DNA of 64,000 bases from Nicotiana tabacum (Eukaryota > Streptophyta > Magnoliopsida > Solanales > Solanaceae): assembly GCF_000715075.1 (NCBI RefSeq), contig NC_134085.1, positions 133,872,060-133,936,059 on the forward strand, read 5' to 3'. Below, piece after piece: positions 46,823 to 58,930 of this stretch. Under the pieces are notes generated by a model. It saw nothing but the letters and a program-made list of their open reading frames with translations, was not told the origin of the DNA and made no database searches. The translations under genes were made by a program, and so were the position numbers. Every line of letters starts with the position of its first letter. The stretch's first letter is position 1.

Positions 46823-49237
46823 ATGACACCTAAAAATGTATTTGGCATTTTTAATAAAATTAGTAAAAAAATAGTAAAGGTGAAAGTAGTAGTAATCCTA
46901 ATCCTAACCCTTCTCTTAGACCTAGAATTAGAAAACATATTGATGAAATGACTCATGTTGATGAAACTTCATTTTTCCAACACCCCACATATTATGATGT
47001 TCATGTCGGAGAATAATTAGATCATGAAACTTTACAAAGACAATTTGGCAATGATATTTTTTTTTGAGGACAAAGAAAATGAGGATGAAGAAAATGAGGA
47101 AGAAGAATTAGATGAAACACCCACTAGTCCCGCAACACAAGCTCCAACTCAGAGTCAATCTTAGTCTGGAGCTTTACCCCCTGTACCCCCTATAAGGGGT
47201 AAGCCTAAGGCTGCACGTCCCAAAACATCACTTGTATGGAAAATTTTTAAACATGATAAAGTCAATCATCGTGCTATATGTGAAAAATGTAAGCAATAAT
47301 TTGCACACTCAACAAGTGGCGGGACGGGGGAGTTTAACTAGACACTTAAGAAAGGATCACAAATCTTTATGGATACAAGCTAACGTAGAAGCCGGAAAAA
47401 TTATAGATCCTACCATCAGTACTGGCGCTCCTAGTGGATCTGGTTCTAATCAACTTCAAAAACAACTTGACTCTGCTTCTGATCATGTTTTACGCCCCTA
47501 TAACAAAGATAGAGATCGTGAGAACTTAGCAAAAATGGCAGCTGTCTGTGGCTTACCTTTTACTTTTCCTTCTCACCCTGCTTTTGTGCATTATATACAA
47601 GAAACTTATAACCCTGCTTTTCAAGGTTTTCCTAAGACCACAGTTAGAAATAATGTTTTTAAATTTCAAACCATCACCCAGACGGCGACCCTCTACATTG
47701 TAAAGTGTTTATCACATTTGATATAGGTCGTAGTCTTAATGGTTGTGATTATTTAACTGTTACATGTCATTGGGTTGATCGTCACTGGAACATGCAAAAA
47801 TGTATTATTGGTTATAAATTTATTGGTTCAAAACACACTGGAGCATATATTGCAACTACTGTTCTACAAATACTTGATTTTTATGGACTCGTTGATAAAG
47901 TTTTAACTACCACCTTAGATAATGCTTCTGCTAACATAACCGCATCAAATAGCTTAAAATCTAGATTTTGTCCAATTAATCTAGCAATTTTTCATGTTAG
48001 ATGTGCATGCCATATTTTTAACTTGGTTGTAAAAGATGGTCTTAATTTATTTTCTGATGCTTGCAGTAAAATACAACATGCTTGTAGCTATATTTTTCGT
48101 GCTCATAAACAAAGTAGAATTCGTGAATTTTCTCAACAATGTGCTAGTGCTAACCTTCCATTTAGAAAAGTTCCAAAAGATGTTTTTACTAGGTGAAATT
48201 CTACTTATGAAATGCTTAAAGTTGCTTATGATTATCGAGTGCCTATCCAAAAGGTATTTAATATGCATAATGGTATCCCCGCTGATCAAATTATTGATTA
48301 TGATTGGGATGAGATCAAAGAGCTTACTAAATTTTTAGAAAAATTTTATTATGCTACAAAATAATTTTTTGGTATATATTATCCTACTATTACACAAATA
48401 TTATGGTATATTTGTGGAATTTCTATTGTATTTGGTAAGTATAAAATAAATCCAACTTATGCACCGGCCATTAATGAAATGATTTCAAAATTTAAAAAGT
48501 ATTTTTTTCCTATTCCCGAAGTTTATTTAATTTCTACTCTACTTAACCCATCTTTAAAACTAAGAGGTGCAAAGGGACTTGTTCATAAAATTTATGAGAA
48601 TTTAGCAATTCAAGAAAATGAACAACCATCTCTCGAAGACTGCCAAGCTAGCATATATTCTTATGCTAGATCAATGTTTGATAAATATAAATCTATGGAT
48701 ACAACAGGTTGTGAAACTGCTCCTTCTACTTCTAAGTCTAGAGCAGAAGTTTTATGGGAAGATATGGATAATATAACAGGTTTTGATTCCTCTATTGATG
48801 ATGAACTTGATTCTTATCTTATTCAAGGATTGGACAGTATTAAAGACGAAGAAGGCAAGGAACAACTTTTGTCACGGTGGAGGGAGCGTGACAAGTCTTT
48901 TCCAACACTTTCAATAATGGCCCGAGATATCCTGGCTATTCAAGCATCATCAGTAGCATCAGAGAGTACTTTTAGCGCTGAAAGATTTCAAATTGGAGAT
49001 CATAGACATTCATTAGCGGAGGACAGTCTAGAGATTTCCGTGTTATTTAGAGATTGGATTAATTCAGAAAGAAGAAATCTTGGTTTTGAAAAATTAACTA
49101 CTAGGGAAGAAAAAGAATACAACGAGATATTTACCATTGGGAGCGATGACGGCATGGAGCTCATGGAACATCAACATTGCCAATTCCAGCAGAATGTCCG
49201 AGAGATATTATTGATAAGTTACAAAGAAGCTATATAG
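46823..49237 (+). pseudogene. hAT transposase
   Basis: From ATG 46823. There is an early frameshift in an A-run near 46870 and stops near 47015 and 47162. A BED-type zinc finger (CEKCKQ ... HLRKDH) lies near 47277-47358, broken by a stop and shift. The core has TTLDNASANITA (catalytic Asp, about 47910) and FHVRCACHIFNLVVKDGL. The C-terminal dimerization domain has SVASESTFSAERF near 48955 and LEISVLFRDWI. Open parts are 47232-47726, 47705-48196 and 48479-49237. It is a decayed autonomous copy. Confidence 0.9.
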
Positions 49238-49687
49238 GAGCTTATAAATATTAGTATGATAATTTGTAATTGGCTACTAAGAGGCCTAGTTCAAACAGAA
49301 TTCTTCCTAGAAGGTGGCTGCATAGATTAAGTGCTCTTCAAAAGAATTATATTTGTATTTGAGATTTGAAAGTTCTATTAATAAAATAAAAGGTTCTAAG
49401 CGTTGAATTTTATTTATGAATTGTCTTAGTTACTTAATAGTTAATACTTTGAAATTATATTAAATAAATTATAACTATATTATAAATTTATAATTACTAG
49501 AATATTTAATTACAAGTCTTTTGTTTTAATATTTTATAATTCTTTACTTAGTTTTCTAATTTTCGTTTTAACATAGTAACATTTAAGTTTATTAAATAAG
49601 TTAAAAATATAGCCGTTGCAAACTTTAAAAACATAGTAATTTTCAAAAAACTAGACTTTTTTAAAAAAAAATACACTTAAGGCCCAC

Positions 49688-49795
49688 GAACCCGTCCCGT
49701 CCCATCCCGTTTGTTAGCAGGGCGCGATGGGACGACCGTTTCATCCTGTCCCGCCACCGTCCCGCTTAAATGTCATCCTATCCCGTCCCATTGTA
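49688..49795. repeat. hAT right subterminal GGGACGGG box cluster
   Basis: Repeated CCCGTCCC, CATCCCGT and GATGGGACGA boxes just inside the right terminal repeat. Confidence 0.75.
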
Positions 49796-50803
49796 CAGTC
49801 ATAGTACAGGCAAAGAGAGGCTTCGGGGCTCGGCAACGGAGTTTGATTAGACCCTCACAAAAGAGACGGGGGCTATACATCCTGATCAAATAATCAAGGG
49901 TGAAGGGCATTTCCCCGATCATGTTCACGTAGTACCTGATCATGTAAACAACATGCCAGAATGAAGGATGAATCTGGCCAAGGGTAACTTGGCATCGTTG
50001 ATAGAAGTCGAGAATCACGGGGTCGATCGAGGGTGAAGATGGCCCCACCGGCCCTAGAGTAAACAGATAGGTGTACACACTGTGGAAACTTATTTTGTGT
50101 GTCGTAATATCCTCCTCCAAAGAAGGGATCTCCACAAGCACCGCGACCCCCAGCAGCAATCAGCTTTCACTCTTTCGATGTCTGTTATCGAGCTAATATA
50201 TTGAGTCACGGGCTCGCTGCGCCCCGGCTTCAAAGAAAGTCTCTCGACCTTGAAATCAGAAGCCATCATGAAAGACCCTGGAACACATTCCTCCGCACAA
50301 GGAGGTATTGTCACTTCACCTTGAGATAGAAGCAAAGAGGACGAGGCCACAACCTCTTGAGAAGCGGAGGCAGAAGTTTTTGCCATTTCTAGAAATTTCC
50401 GAAAGAAGAAGGAGAGTTGCGTTCCCGAGAAAAAAAAAAGCAAAGGAAGAACGAACCTTTTCTGAGATTTGGGAATACAATGAGTTATAGAAAACAAGAA
50501 GGGGAGTATTTATAGAAACCATGCGTGTGCATTGAAGAAGGCCAAGAGACAGCCAACAACCATAGTCAATGCGAAAATCTTCAGGGGCTACGTGTGCATC
50601 GTGTGGTGGCACCTTGTGATTGACGTCGTTATGGGAGCATCGGAGGGGGAATAAATTCAAGGTCATTTCTTATCACTTTCACTCTAAGAAACGCGGAGAC
50701 TATCTATGTACGGTAAAATTGGCGGGGAGGGGTCCAATTTCCCCGTCATTATGGTACCCCGCGAATGTGCTTCTCGAGGTTCGAGACCGAGGTCGAGGAT
50801 CAC

Positions 50804-51463
50804 TTTCAAGGGTCATTAGGGCCTGATATCGGAGCAGTGCAAACCAATGGCTATATTAGAGAAGAGGGAAGTTCCCAAGGCGCTTGGCTAAGACTGACAG
50901 AGCCTAGCGGGCTATTCTAAACCCAATGTAGGGCGTCGGGACATTATATCTAGTTGTCCCATCCCCGTATCCGAGTAGTTAATGTATTTTGTACTATGTT
51001 ATGATTCCCCTCCTATATAAGAGACATTCCTACCATTTTTGTAAACTCTGTTGCTCCAGCTGCTCTATAAGGAATATAGAAGAACACTCTCTTTGCTCTC
51101 TCATACACTCTCTTGATATTATTGCTTTCATTTATTATCTTCATATTGGTTCATCATTTATTGCTTATCATTGGCCATAAAGAGCCTTCGTTGATTATTT
51201 CATAACTGTTAGCCCTACCCTATATCACCCACAATAGCTCGAGCCCGAGCCCTAGAATAAACCTCGAGGCCCCAAATCGACAGGCTCGAGGCCCCGAATA
51301 GCTGACCTAATGGTTTGATTATAGCTCTCCCCCTAACTTTATTTCATCTCTAAATCCCATATACTTAGCATCAACTGCTTAATAAACTAGCATAAAAATA
51401 GATCACGTGTTTTTAGAGCCCCATCAATAAATTTAATTGTTATTACCATTTTCACGGTAAACA
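50804..51463 (+). repeat. Element B 3' LTR (660 bp)
   Basis: Collinear with 37178-37835 and ends CGGTAAACA. It begins TTTCAAGGG rather than TGTCAAGGG. A GGCGGGGAGGGG purine run at about 50730 could be the PPT of a longer original LTR. Confidence 0.82.
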
Positions 51464-52125
51464 GGCCTAATCATCTATTGGTTCGTAGTATGACATTGAA
51501 TTGGTCATGATGAGAAGGTATTTGAAAGTGAAGTGTTGTGTATTTAAGTGCTTAGGAGGGATAGTCACTATTCTTTTTCCAAATATGTCCTACCAGTCCC
51601 TTAGCCCACATTACAACCTATGAAGTCCTACTTGATCCGAGTTTGTGCAAACTTAAATTAGTCAAGTCTTACACTACGAGCAAGCCTATGGTACGAACTT
51701 GGGTGGCATATGAATTATTTTTGAGAGAGTGAGCGAATTCTTTCAATTGGAGAGTCCTTAAAATATAATTAAACTTATGTTTGAGTGCTTTATTTCTTTG
51801 GTTTGTTGGTGAAGGCACATGATTTGCAAAAGATTGGTAAATGCCTTGGTTTTTGAGTTGGCATAAGAAGGGAGTCTTAGTATGGGATGTATTGGAGTCA
51901 AATTTTGAGGCTAGGATGTTAGAGAGAGTCACACAATTATTTTAATTAGTCTTGGCATGATGTAAATCTTGAGGAAAAGTATGGATAGTGCTTATGCTAG
52001 GTTCTAAGCATTGGTATAAATCAATGTCATTGGCGTGAGGCTTGAGTAGGTTTGGAAATTTGTTTCTTGCCAATGTGCTTAATTTTATTCGTTCGAGGAC
52101 GAGCAAAAATCTAAGTGTGGAGTGG
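51464..52125 (+). other. Element D non-coding 3' region, right part, with PPT
   Basis: Starts with the second copy of the 110-bp repeat (51464-51572), then AT-rich DNA without coding sequence. It ends TTCGAGGACGAGCAAAAATC then TAAGTGTGGAGTGG directly before the TG of the LTR, the gypsy polypurine tract context (52108-52125). Confidence 0.75.
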
Positions 52126-53428
52126 TGATAAATGGCCAAAAGTACATGATTTTGAGTGTATTTTCATCTCATTTGTCGTGTGAGTCGCCGTAGATTACAT
52201 GATATTTGAAGTGAATTATACTCATTACGTATTTCTTATTTGTAGGAGTGAGCTTGAATGATAATGGAGCAAAAGATATCAATTTAATGAAAAAAGGAGA
52301 AAAATGGAAGGATTGGAAGCTCGTCTATTCTCGTGCATGGCACGAAAACGAACGAGAAAAAAAGGAAAATTGAAGTCACAAAACAACAAAGCAAATCAAA
52401 GGCATGAATCACTTCGCGAAATAGAAGAATTTCAAAAGCTGAATCCGCGTTCGTCCATGGGTGCACGACGTGCGAAGGCAGACACGAATTCCAGCTTTTT
52501 CCATCTGAAGTGGGATTGAAAAGTTCCTCCCCTTAGCAACCCTAAGTGATATAAATACATCAAAGAATGACTTTTTGAGGGTTACATAACATATTTGAAG
52601 GCAAGAACAAGCAATGAGAAAGACGGAAGATTCTGAAATGAGTTTTATCTTTCTTTTTCCCTTTTCTATTATTGGTGATGAATTCTTATATTGTAGTTGT
52701 GAAAACAATTATGAGTAGCTAAACACTTTATTATAGGGTTTGATGGAACCCCTTCGAGGATGCATTTTATTGCGTTTAATATAAGTTTGCCATTAGATTT
52801 TCTCTACTTGTTCAACTACGCGATTATTGTAGTTAATTGAAGGGCCCTCAATTGACTATGCCTATTTAGTATGTATTACTTGTAAAATGGTACATATTTA
52901 GGTAATTATTGAAAAATATCACTCCTAACATATAAGAGGGATCAATACAGATAGTTTAAAGGTGGGATCAGGAATAACGAAATCTTGGTGCGACCATAAT
53001 AAGCGGTAAACTAGTGCCAGCTAGCGTATTTTGGGAGAACACGTCTAGTAAATTTTTGTACTTGCTCAGAAGAGAATTACAACACCTAAATCTCTCACGA
53101 TCAGTAGAGAGTATCTAGGCGAATTTATAGGAGACGTAGCAGGGAAAATTCCGATAAGAGGGGAAAATTGTAACCCTAGACCTTTCTAATCTTGTCTACA
53201 ATATTTGCTTTGTTGGTATAAAATTCCAGCCTTTAACCTTGATTTTAGTTAGTAAATAATTAACTCATTATTCAATATTTTTGGAAGTTGATTACTTGAA
53301 TTCTTGCAAAACTAGCAGTTGTGATTAGTAGGTTAATTCCCTATAGGATTCGACTCCGGACTTGTAAACCGGATAATATTTGCAACGACCGCTTAGACCT
53401 TTTAATAAGGCATAGTTGGGCTTGATCA
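52126..53428 (+). repeat. Element D LTR, full length (1303 bp)
   Basis: TGATAAATGGCC to TTGATCA. A PPT stands before it and a PBS after it, so it serves as the 3' LTR of one D copy and the 5' LTR of the next. A TATA box is at 52550-52557. The second full LTR (55825-57127) has the same length. Confidence 0.9.
52550..52557 (+). promoter_or_regulatory. TATA box of D LTR
   Basis: TATAAATA about 424 bases into the LTR, conserved at 56246-56253 in the second copy. Confidence 0.65.
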
Positions 53429-53433
53429 AATTT

Positions 53434-53450
53434 TGGCGCCGTTGTCGGGG
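53434..53450 (+). other. Primer binding site of D, tRNA-Asp type
   Basis: TGGCGCCGTTGTCGGGG is complementary to the 3' end of plant tRNA-Asp except one base. It lies five bases after the LTR. Confidence 0.8.
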
Positions 53451-53573
53451 AATTAATGGTGTTATTAATTACGGTTAAAATAATTGTTAGAATTCATAGT
53501 TTATTAAGTTTTCTTGACTTGAAATTCATTATATTGAAACTCTAACATTTGTAGCCTTGTGTGCTACAAGTGC

Positions 53574-54898
53574 ATGCCTAGAAACTCCTAAAGAACTGGT
53601 GAAATGTACGAAGCATCACCTAACCCTGAGAAAGATTTCAAGGCACTAAATCGAGCAAACAAGAAAGACAAACGAAAACAGAACTCAACGGGACGAATCG
53701 AACTAGACATGGGTGACGTAATAAACAACCAAAATAATGTGAATGACCCGAACAATCAGGGTGTGGACCTCTTGTGCCAAAAGCAGCCTTTATGATTGGG
53801 CACCACCCACTACTGAAAACCTGGCAACTGCAATTGCAGTCCCTCTGATACAAGCAGAATCATTTCAAATTACAGATAATATGCTACATTTGTTGCAGAA
53901 CAAAGGACTGTTCTCGGGGTCTTATATTAAGGATCCAAAGCAACATCTGAAAAATTTCTTGTCGATTTCTATCATGCAAAGGCAATCGAATATGACACCG
54001 AAGCAATAAGGTTGTTGTTGTTTTCATTCTTCGTGACTGGAGAGGCTCAGACTTGGCTCAGTTCGCTCCCCATAAACTCTATCACCACTTGGGAGGAATT
54101 AATCAAGTAGTTTTGGAACGAGTTCTACCGACCCAACAAGACTGCCAAGCAAGTTGATGAGATATTGAGCTTCAGGCAGAAACCAGTTAAAATACTATAA
54201 GAAATGTGGGAAATGTTCAAAGGGATGATAGTTAAGTGTCCACATCATGGAATTCCAGATCAGGTGCTGGGACAAAGATTTTACATGGAATTGGCAAATA
54301 GCTTGAAGGCCAACGTTGTTGCTTCAGCAGATGGAGCATTTTTTAGAAAATCATTTAGAGAGTGTAATGTCCAGCTAGATAAAATGGCTCAAAACTCAGG
54401 ATGGATGACAAGAGACACTAAAATCGCCCCAGTAGTTCACTCAATATCTTTGGACCCAAACAACTCTATATCCGAGAATATGGCCACTCTGATGACACAA
54501 ATAAGTATCCTCACCATGAATATTGATGAATCAAGCCAGAAGTAGGTATACATAGTTGACACAACTAATGGGGGCTTATGTATATCATGCATTAACCAAC
54601 CATATGTGTGCTCGTGGAGTGGTGAAAGTGACAACTATAACTATCAGGAGAATATGAACTATGGGGCAATAATGGATGCCAGAGACAAGGTGGTCAGAGG
54701 AACAATAGAATCAACAATATAGGGCAGCACTACAACAATACAATAATAATAAGAAAAATAATCCTGGAGCTGCACGACCATAGGGTCAGGTTGTGCCTTA
54801 TCAAAGGCAACAAGGGTACAATCAGCAGAATCAACAACTAGCTTATCAACAACCTCAACAGCAACAGATAGTGCGACAAGATGATGAGTTGTTTGAAA
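53574..54898 (+). pseudogene. Element D gag, first LTR-gag unit, truncated
   Basis: Starts ATGCCTAGAAACTCC and is stopped at codon 6 (TAA where the second copy has TCA). Recognisable gag: YDWAPPTTENLATAIAVPLI, FQITDNMLHLLQNKGLFSGS, a core with TGEAQTWLSSLP, then QRFYMELANSLKANVVASAD and an Asn/Gln-rich end. Several frameshifts are present. It ends abruptly at 54898 in VRQDDELFEI, where the flank block begins. Confidence 0.85.
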
Positions 54899-55824
54899 TT
54901 AAGTTACATTAATTAATAAACATTGATTAACCCCCCACCCAAATAGGAGGTAAGTAGGTTCATTCTTTTGTTGCCTATGTGAACATCCAATTAAAGATCT
55001 TCTATCTTTACTTGTTTTTTTGCTTTATTTACAATTTTTTTCACAGTACTGCGACATCATACCCTGAAATTCATCCCTACAAGATAATTCAATCAGAACA
55101 AGTTCCAAAGCCCACTATCACCACTTGTATCCCCCTCCCCCTTAAAGAAGGGGCAAAATTAAACAATAAAAAATGAAAAAAATAATAAACAATCCCCCCA
55201 AAAAATTAAGTGATTTCTTTCCATATGCCTAAGCTTCGTAGGCAGAGTTACCTGGTACTTGTGCCAGTGGAAGGTACCTAGCGAAATAGATGATGTGCGA
55301 GCAAACTTGCCTGAACACCACCACCATAAAAAATTAAACAATTCCTAGAAATGAACATTTGAGAGAGGAATATCACAAAGCTTCAATTTTCACCATAATA
55401 GCTACCAAATGAATAAACCCATCAATATTTTCTCTATTTAACCCGTACCCAACAATTGGAAAACCATATAAAGCAAACTCGATTTTTACATGAAACTAAA
55501 ACCAATAAAATAATAAAGAACCAATCTTTACTTTCAAAGCTGTAAACGATCCTACCAAAATACCATTCACGCATCTACACTCTGGCAAATAATGTCCTAA
55601 ACAACAACCCGTGATATACCAGCTCAACTCCACTTTGTTAAGAGCTCAATCTCCGCTCAACCTTCAACTATCTTTTTATCGTCAGATACTTTTGCTTCTT
55701 TTGCAGTAGTTGCAATGTCAAAGACCATTGCAACTCTTTCTAAGACACCCACAAGCATGTGTTAAAAAAGGACAGCCCGATGCATTAATCTTCCGCTATA
55801 TGTGGGGTCCGGAGAAAGACCGGA
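54899..55824. repeat. Flank block A, copy 2
   Basis: Collinear with 10006-10702, with an extra 210 bases near 55350-55560. It contains the same two SINE fragments (about 55235-55345 and 55769-55824) and the same join to the D LTR. It joins the truncated gag at its left. No gene is seen. Confidence 0.85.
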
Positions 55825-57127
55825 TGATAAATGGACTAAAGTGCATGTTTTTGAGTGTATTTTCATCTCATTTGTCATGTGAGTTGCGGGAGATTACATG
55901 ATATTTGAAGTGAATTATACTCATTATGTATTTCTTATTTGTAGGAGCGAGCTTGAATAATAATGGAGCAAAAGATATCAAATTATTACAAAAAGGAGAA
56001 AAATAGAAGGATTTGGAGCTCGTCTATTCTCGTGCGTGGCACGAAAACGATCGCAAAAAGGAGAAAAGTGAAGGCACAAAATAGCGAAGCGAAGCAAAGG
56101 CATAGATAACTTCGCGTAATGGAAGAATTTTAAAAGCTGAATCCACGTCCGTGGGCGCACGACGTGCGAAAGCAGATGCGGATTCCAACTTTTCCCATCC
56201 GAAGTGGGATTGAAAATTCCCCCCCCCACTAGCAACCCTAAGTGATATAAATACATCAAAGAACTACTTTTTGAGGGTTACACAACATCTTTGAAGGCAA
56301 TAACAAGTAAGGAGCAAGACGGCAGATTCAGAAACGAGTTTTATCTTTTTTCTTCTCTTTTCTATTATTGGTGATGAATTCTTATATTGTAGTTGTGAAA
56401 ACAATTATGAGTAGCTAAACTCTTTATTCTAGGGTTTGATGGAATCCCTTGGAGGATGAATTTTTGTTGCGTTTAATATAAGTTTGCCATTAGATTTTCT
56501 CTATTTATTCAACTAAGTGATTATTGTAGTTGATTGAAGGGCCCTCAATTGACTATGCCTATTATTGTGTATTACATGGAAAATGATATATATTTAGGTA
56601 GTTGTTGAACAACATCACTCCTAACGTATATTAGGGATCAATACGAAGTGTTTAAAGGTGGTATTAGGAATAACGAAATCTTGATGCGATCTCAGTGAGC
56701 GGTAAACTAGTGCCAGCTAGCGTAGTTCGGAAGAATACATTTAGTAAATTGTTGTATTTTCTCAGAAGAGAATTACGATACCTGAAGTGCTCACAATTGG
56801 TAGAGAGTATCTAGGCGAATTTATGGAGAGGTAGCATGGAGGAATCCGATAAGAGGGAAAATAGTTACTCTAGACCATTTCAATCTTGTCTACAACATTT
56901 GCTTTGTTAGTAATAAAATTCCAGCTTTTTAATTACCTTGCTTTTAGTTAGTAAACACTCAACGCATTATTCAATATTTTTAGAAGTTGATTACTTGAAT
57001 TCTTGCGAAACTAGCAGTTGTGATTAGTAGGTTAATTCTTTGTGGGATTCGACTTCGGACTTGTAAACCGGATTATATTTGCAACGACCACTTAGTCCTA
57101 TTAATAAGGCGTAGTTGGGAATGATCA
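55825..57127 (+). repeat. Element D LTR, second full copy (1303 bp)
   Basis: Collinear with 52126-53428, with point differences. TATA box at 56246-56253. Followed by a decayed PBS (57133-57149, TGGTGCCGTTGCTGAGG). Confidence 0.9.
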
Positions 57128-57132
57128 AATTT

Positions 57133-57149
57133 TGGTGCCGTTGCTGAGG
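57133..57149 (+). other. Primer binding site of D, second unit (degenerate)
   Basis: TGGTGCCGTTGCTGAGG differs from the tRNA-Asp complement at two or three places. Confidence 0.7.
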
Positions 57150-57272
57150 AATTAGTGGTGCTATTAATTATGGCTAAAAGAATTGTTAGAATTCTTTGTT
57201 TATTTAGCTTCCTCGACTTGAAATTCATTATATTGAAGCTCTAACGTTTGTAGTCTTGCATGCTACAGGTGC

Positions 57273-58930
57273 ATGCCTAGAAACTCCTCAACAACAGGTG
57301 AAATATGCGAAGCATCACCGAACCCCGAGAAAGCTTTCAACGCACTAAATCAAGCAAACAAGAAATACAAACAACAACAGAACTCAACCGGACGAATCAA
57401 ACTAGAAATGGGTGTTATAATAAACAACCAAAACAATGTGAATGACCCGAATAATCAGGGTGTGGAACCTCATGTGCCAGAAGCAGCCTTGTATGATTAG
57501 GCACAACCCACCGCTGAAAACCTGGCAACTACAATTGCAGTCCCTCCGATACAAGCAGAATTATTTCAAATTACAAACAACATGCTACATTTGTTGCAGA
57601 ACAAGGGACTATTCTCGAGGTCTTATATTGAAGATCCACAGCAACATCTGAAAAATTTTCCGCCGATTTGTGTCACGCAAAGGCAACCGAATGTGATACT
57701 GGAAGCAATAAGACTGTATTTGTTTCCATTCTTCGTGACCGGAGAGGCTCAGATTTGGCTCAATTTGCTCCCCATATCACCACTTGGGAGGAATAAGTCA
57801 AGCAGTTTTTGAATAAGTTCTACCGGCCTAATAAGACTACCAAACAAGTTGATGAGATATTGAGCTTCAGCCAGAAACCAGCTAAAAACTACAAGAAACA
57901 TGGGAAAGGTTCAAAGAGATGCTAGTTAAGAGTCCACATCATGGCATTCTAGATCAGATATTTGGACAAAGGTTTTACATGTGATTGGAAAATAGCTTGA
58001 AGGACAACGTTGATGCTTCAGCAGGTGGAGCATTTTTGAGAAAATCATTTAGAGAGTGTAATGTCCTGCTAGATAAAATGGCTCAAAACTCAGGTTGGAT
58101 GACAAGAGACATTATAATCGCCCAGTAGTTCACTCAGTAGCTTTGGACCCAAACAACTCCATAGCCGAAAATATGGCCACTCTGATGATGCAAATGAGTA
58201 TTCTCACCAAGAAGATTGATGAATCAGGCTAGAAGCAGGTACACATAGTTGACACGACTAATGGGGGCTTATGTACACCATGCATTAACCAACAATATGT
58301 GTGCTTGTGGAGTGGTTAAAGTGACAACCATAACTATCAGGAGAATATGAACTATGTGGGCAATTATGGAGGCCAGAGAAAAGGTGGTTAGACTTGGGGA
58401 CAGTAGAATCAATAATATAGGCCAACACAACAACAATACAATAATAATAATAAAAGTAATCCTGGAGTTGCACGACCACATGGTCAGATTGTGCCTTATC
58501 AAAGGCAACAAAGGTACTATCAGCAGAATCAATAATTATCTTATCAATAACCTCAACAACAATAGATATTGCGACAAGATGATGGGTTGTTTGAAATTAA
58601 AGGAATGTCGCAAAAGCTCATTAGGTCATTTGGGAAAATGTAAGAAAAGGTCCACCAGATACAAGAAAAGTTAGTAACACATGACTCAGCTATCAAAGGC
58701 ATTGAGATTCAACTAGGGAAAATATCGAGGTTCTAAATAATCGTCCTTAGGGGACATTACCTATGGACACACATGTCAATCTGAAAGAGCAAGGCCCAAA
58801 GTAGCTTATGGCGGTGAGTGTAAGAAATGGTAGAGATATGGATCTAGGGCAAGAAATTGCTCGCAAAAAATGACCAATTGAGATGCTTGTACCAGTACCA
58901 ATTGAGGTGGACAATTCAACAGGGTTAACA
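57273..58930 (+). pseudogene. Element D gag, second unit
   Basis: ATG at 57273 opens 74 codons to a TAG where Trp is expected (ALYD*AQP). The gag core follows (NMLHLLQNKGLFSRSYIEDP, TGEAQIWLNLLP), then frameshifts. An Asn/Gln-rich tract and the region leading to protease (GIEIQLGKI) reach about 58690, and RDMDLGQEIA-like coding reaches about 58880. Beyond about 58930 the copia fragment begins. Confidence 0.83.

Larger units (their letters stand above)
46093..49803 (+). mobile_element. hAT DNA transposon (3.7 kb)
   Basis: Terminal inverted repeats TAAGACTGTCCAATGGGACG and (inverted right end) TATGACTGTACAATGGGACG agree at 18 of 20 positions. The 8-bp target duplication is GTACAAGC/GTACAGGC. 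Both subterminal regions are packed with GGGACGGG boxes in both orientations. The interior encodes a hAT transposase remnant on the plus strand. It lies inside the antisense gene of element B. Confidence 0.93.
44257..50381 (-). pseudogene. Antisense spliced gene of element B, split by the hAT element
   Basis: Candidate exons on the minus strand: 50381 to 49804 continuing past the hAT at 46092 to 45978; 45674-45007; 44921-44835; 44754-44257. Junctions show GT at 45977-45976, AG before 45674, GT at 45006-45005, AG before 44921, GT at 44834-44833 and AG before 44754. The first exon starts MAKTSASASQEV. A frameshift near 50157 follows IERVKADC. Next come a region with LGQIHPSFWHVVYMIRY that is typical of the plant putative transposon protein family, a KKRQRDPLDKPSKSKKIK basic patch, and a coiled-coil-like Glu/Arg-rich end. 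At least two stops lie in the last exon. Grande-type Tat elements carry a comparable antisense gene; its function is unknown. Confidence 0.7.
37178..51463 (+). mobile_element. Element B, Tat-type Ty3/gypsy retrotransposon with antisense gene, hosting a hAT element
   Basis: LTRs lie at 37178-37835 and 50804-51463, with a PBS after the first. Pol has protease, RT, a first RNase H, a second archaeal-like RNase H, then integrase; this dual RNase H is the known mark of the plant Tat lineage. Downstream are a repeat-rich 3' region and an antisense gene, as in Grande and Retand-like Tat elements. Gag is almost wholly missing. Net length without the hAT is about 10.6 kb. No 5-bp target duplication is found. 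Confidence 0.88.

Noticed and set aside
37178..51463. A 110-bp target duplication of element B
   Set aside because: Gypsy integrases make short (about 5-bp) duplications, and the two copies differ at about 13 positions, too many for a duplication made at insertion beside fairly similar LTRs.
58354..58674. 106-codon plus-strand frame and its minus-strand partners
   Set aside because: It is a shifted frame of the Asn/Gln-rich end of D gag.
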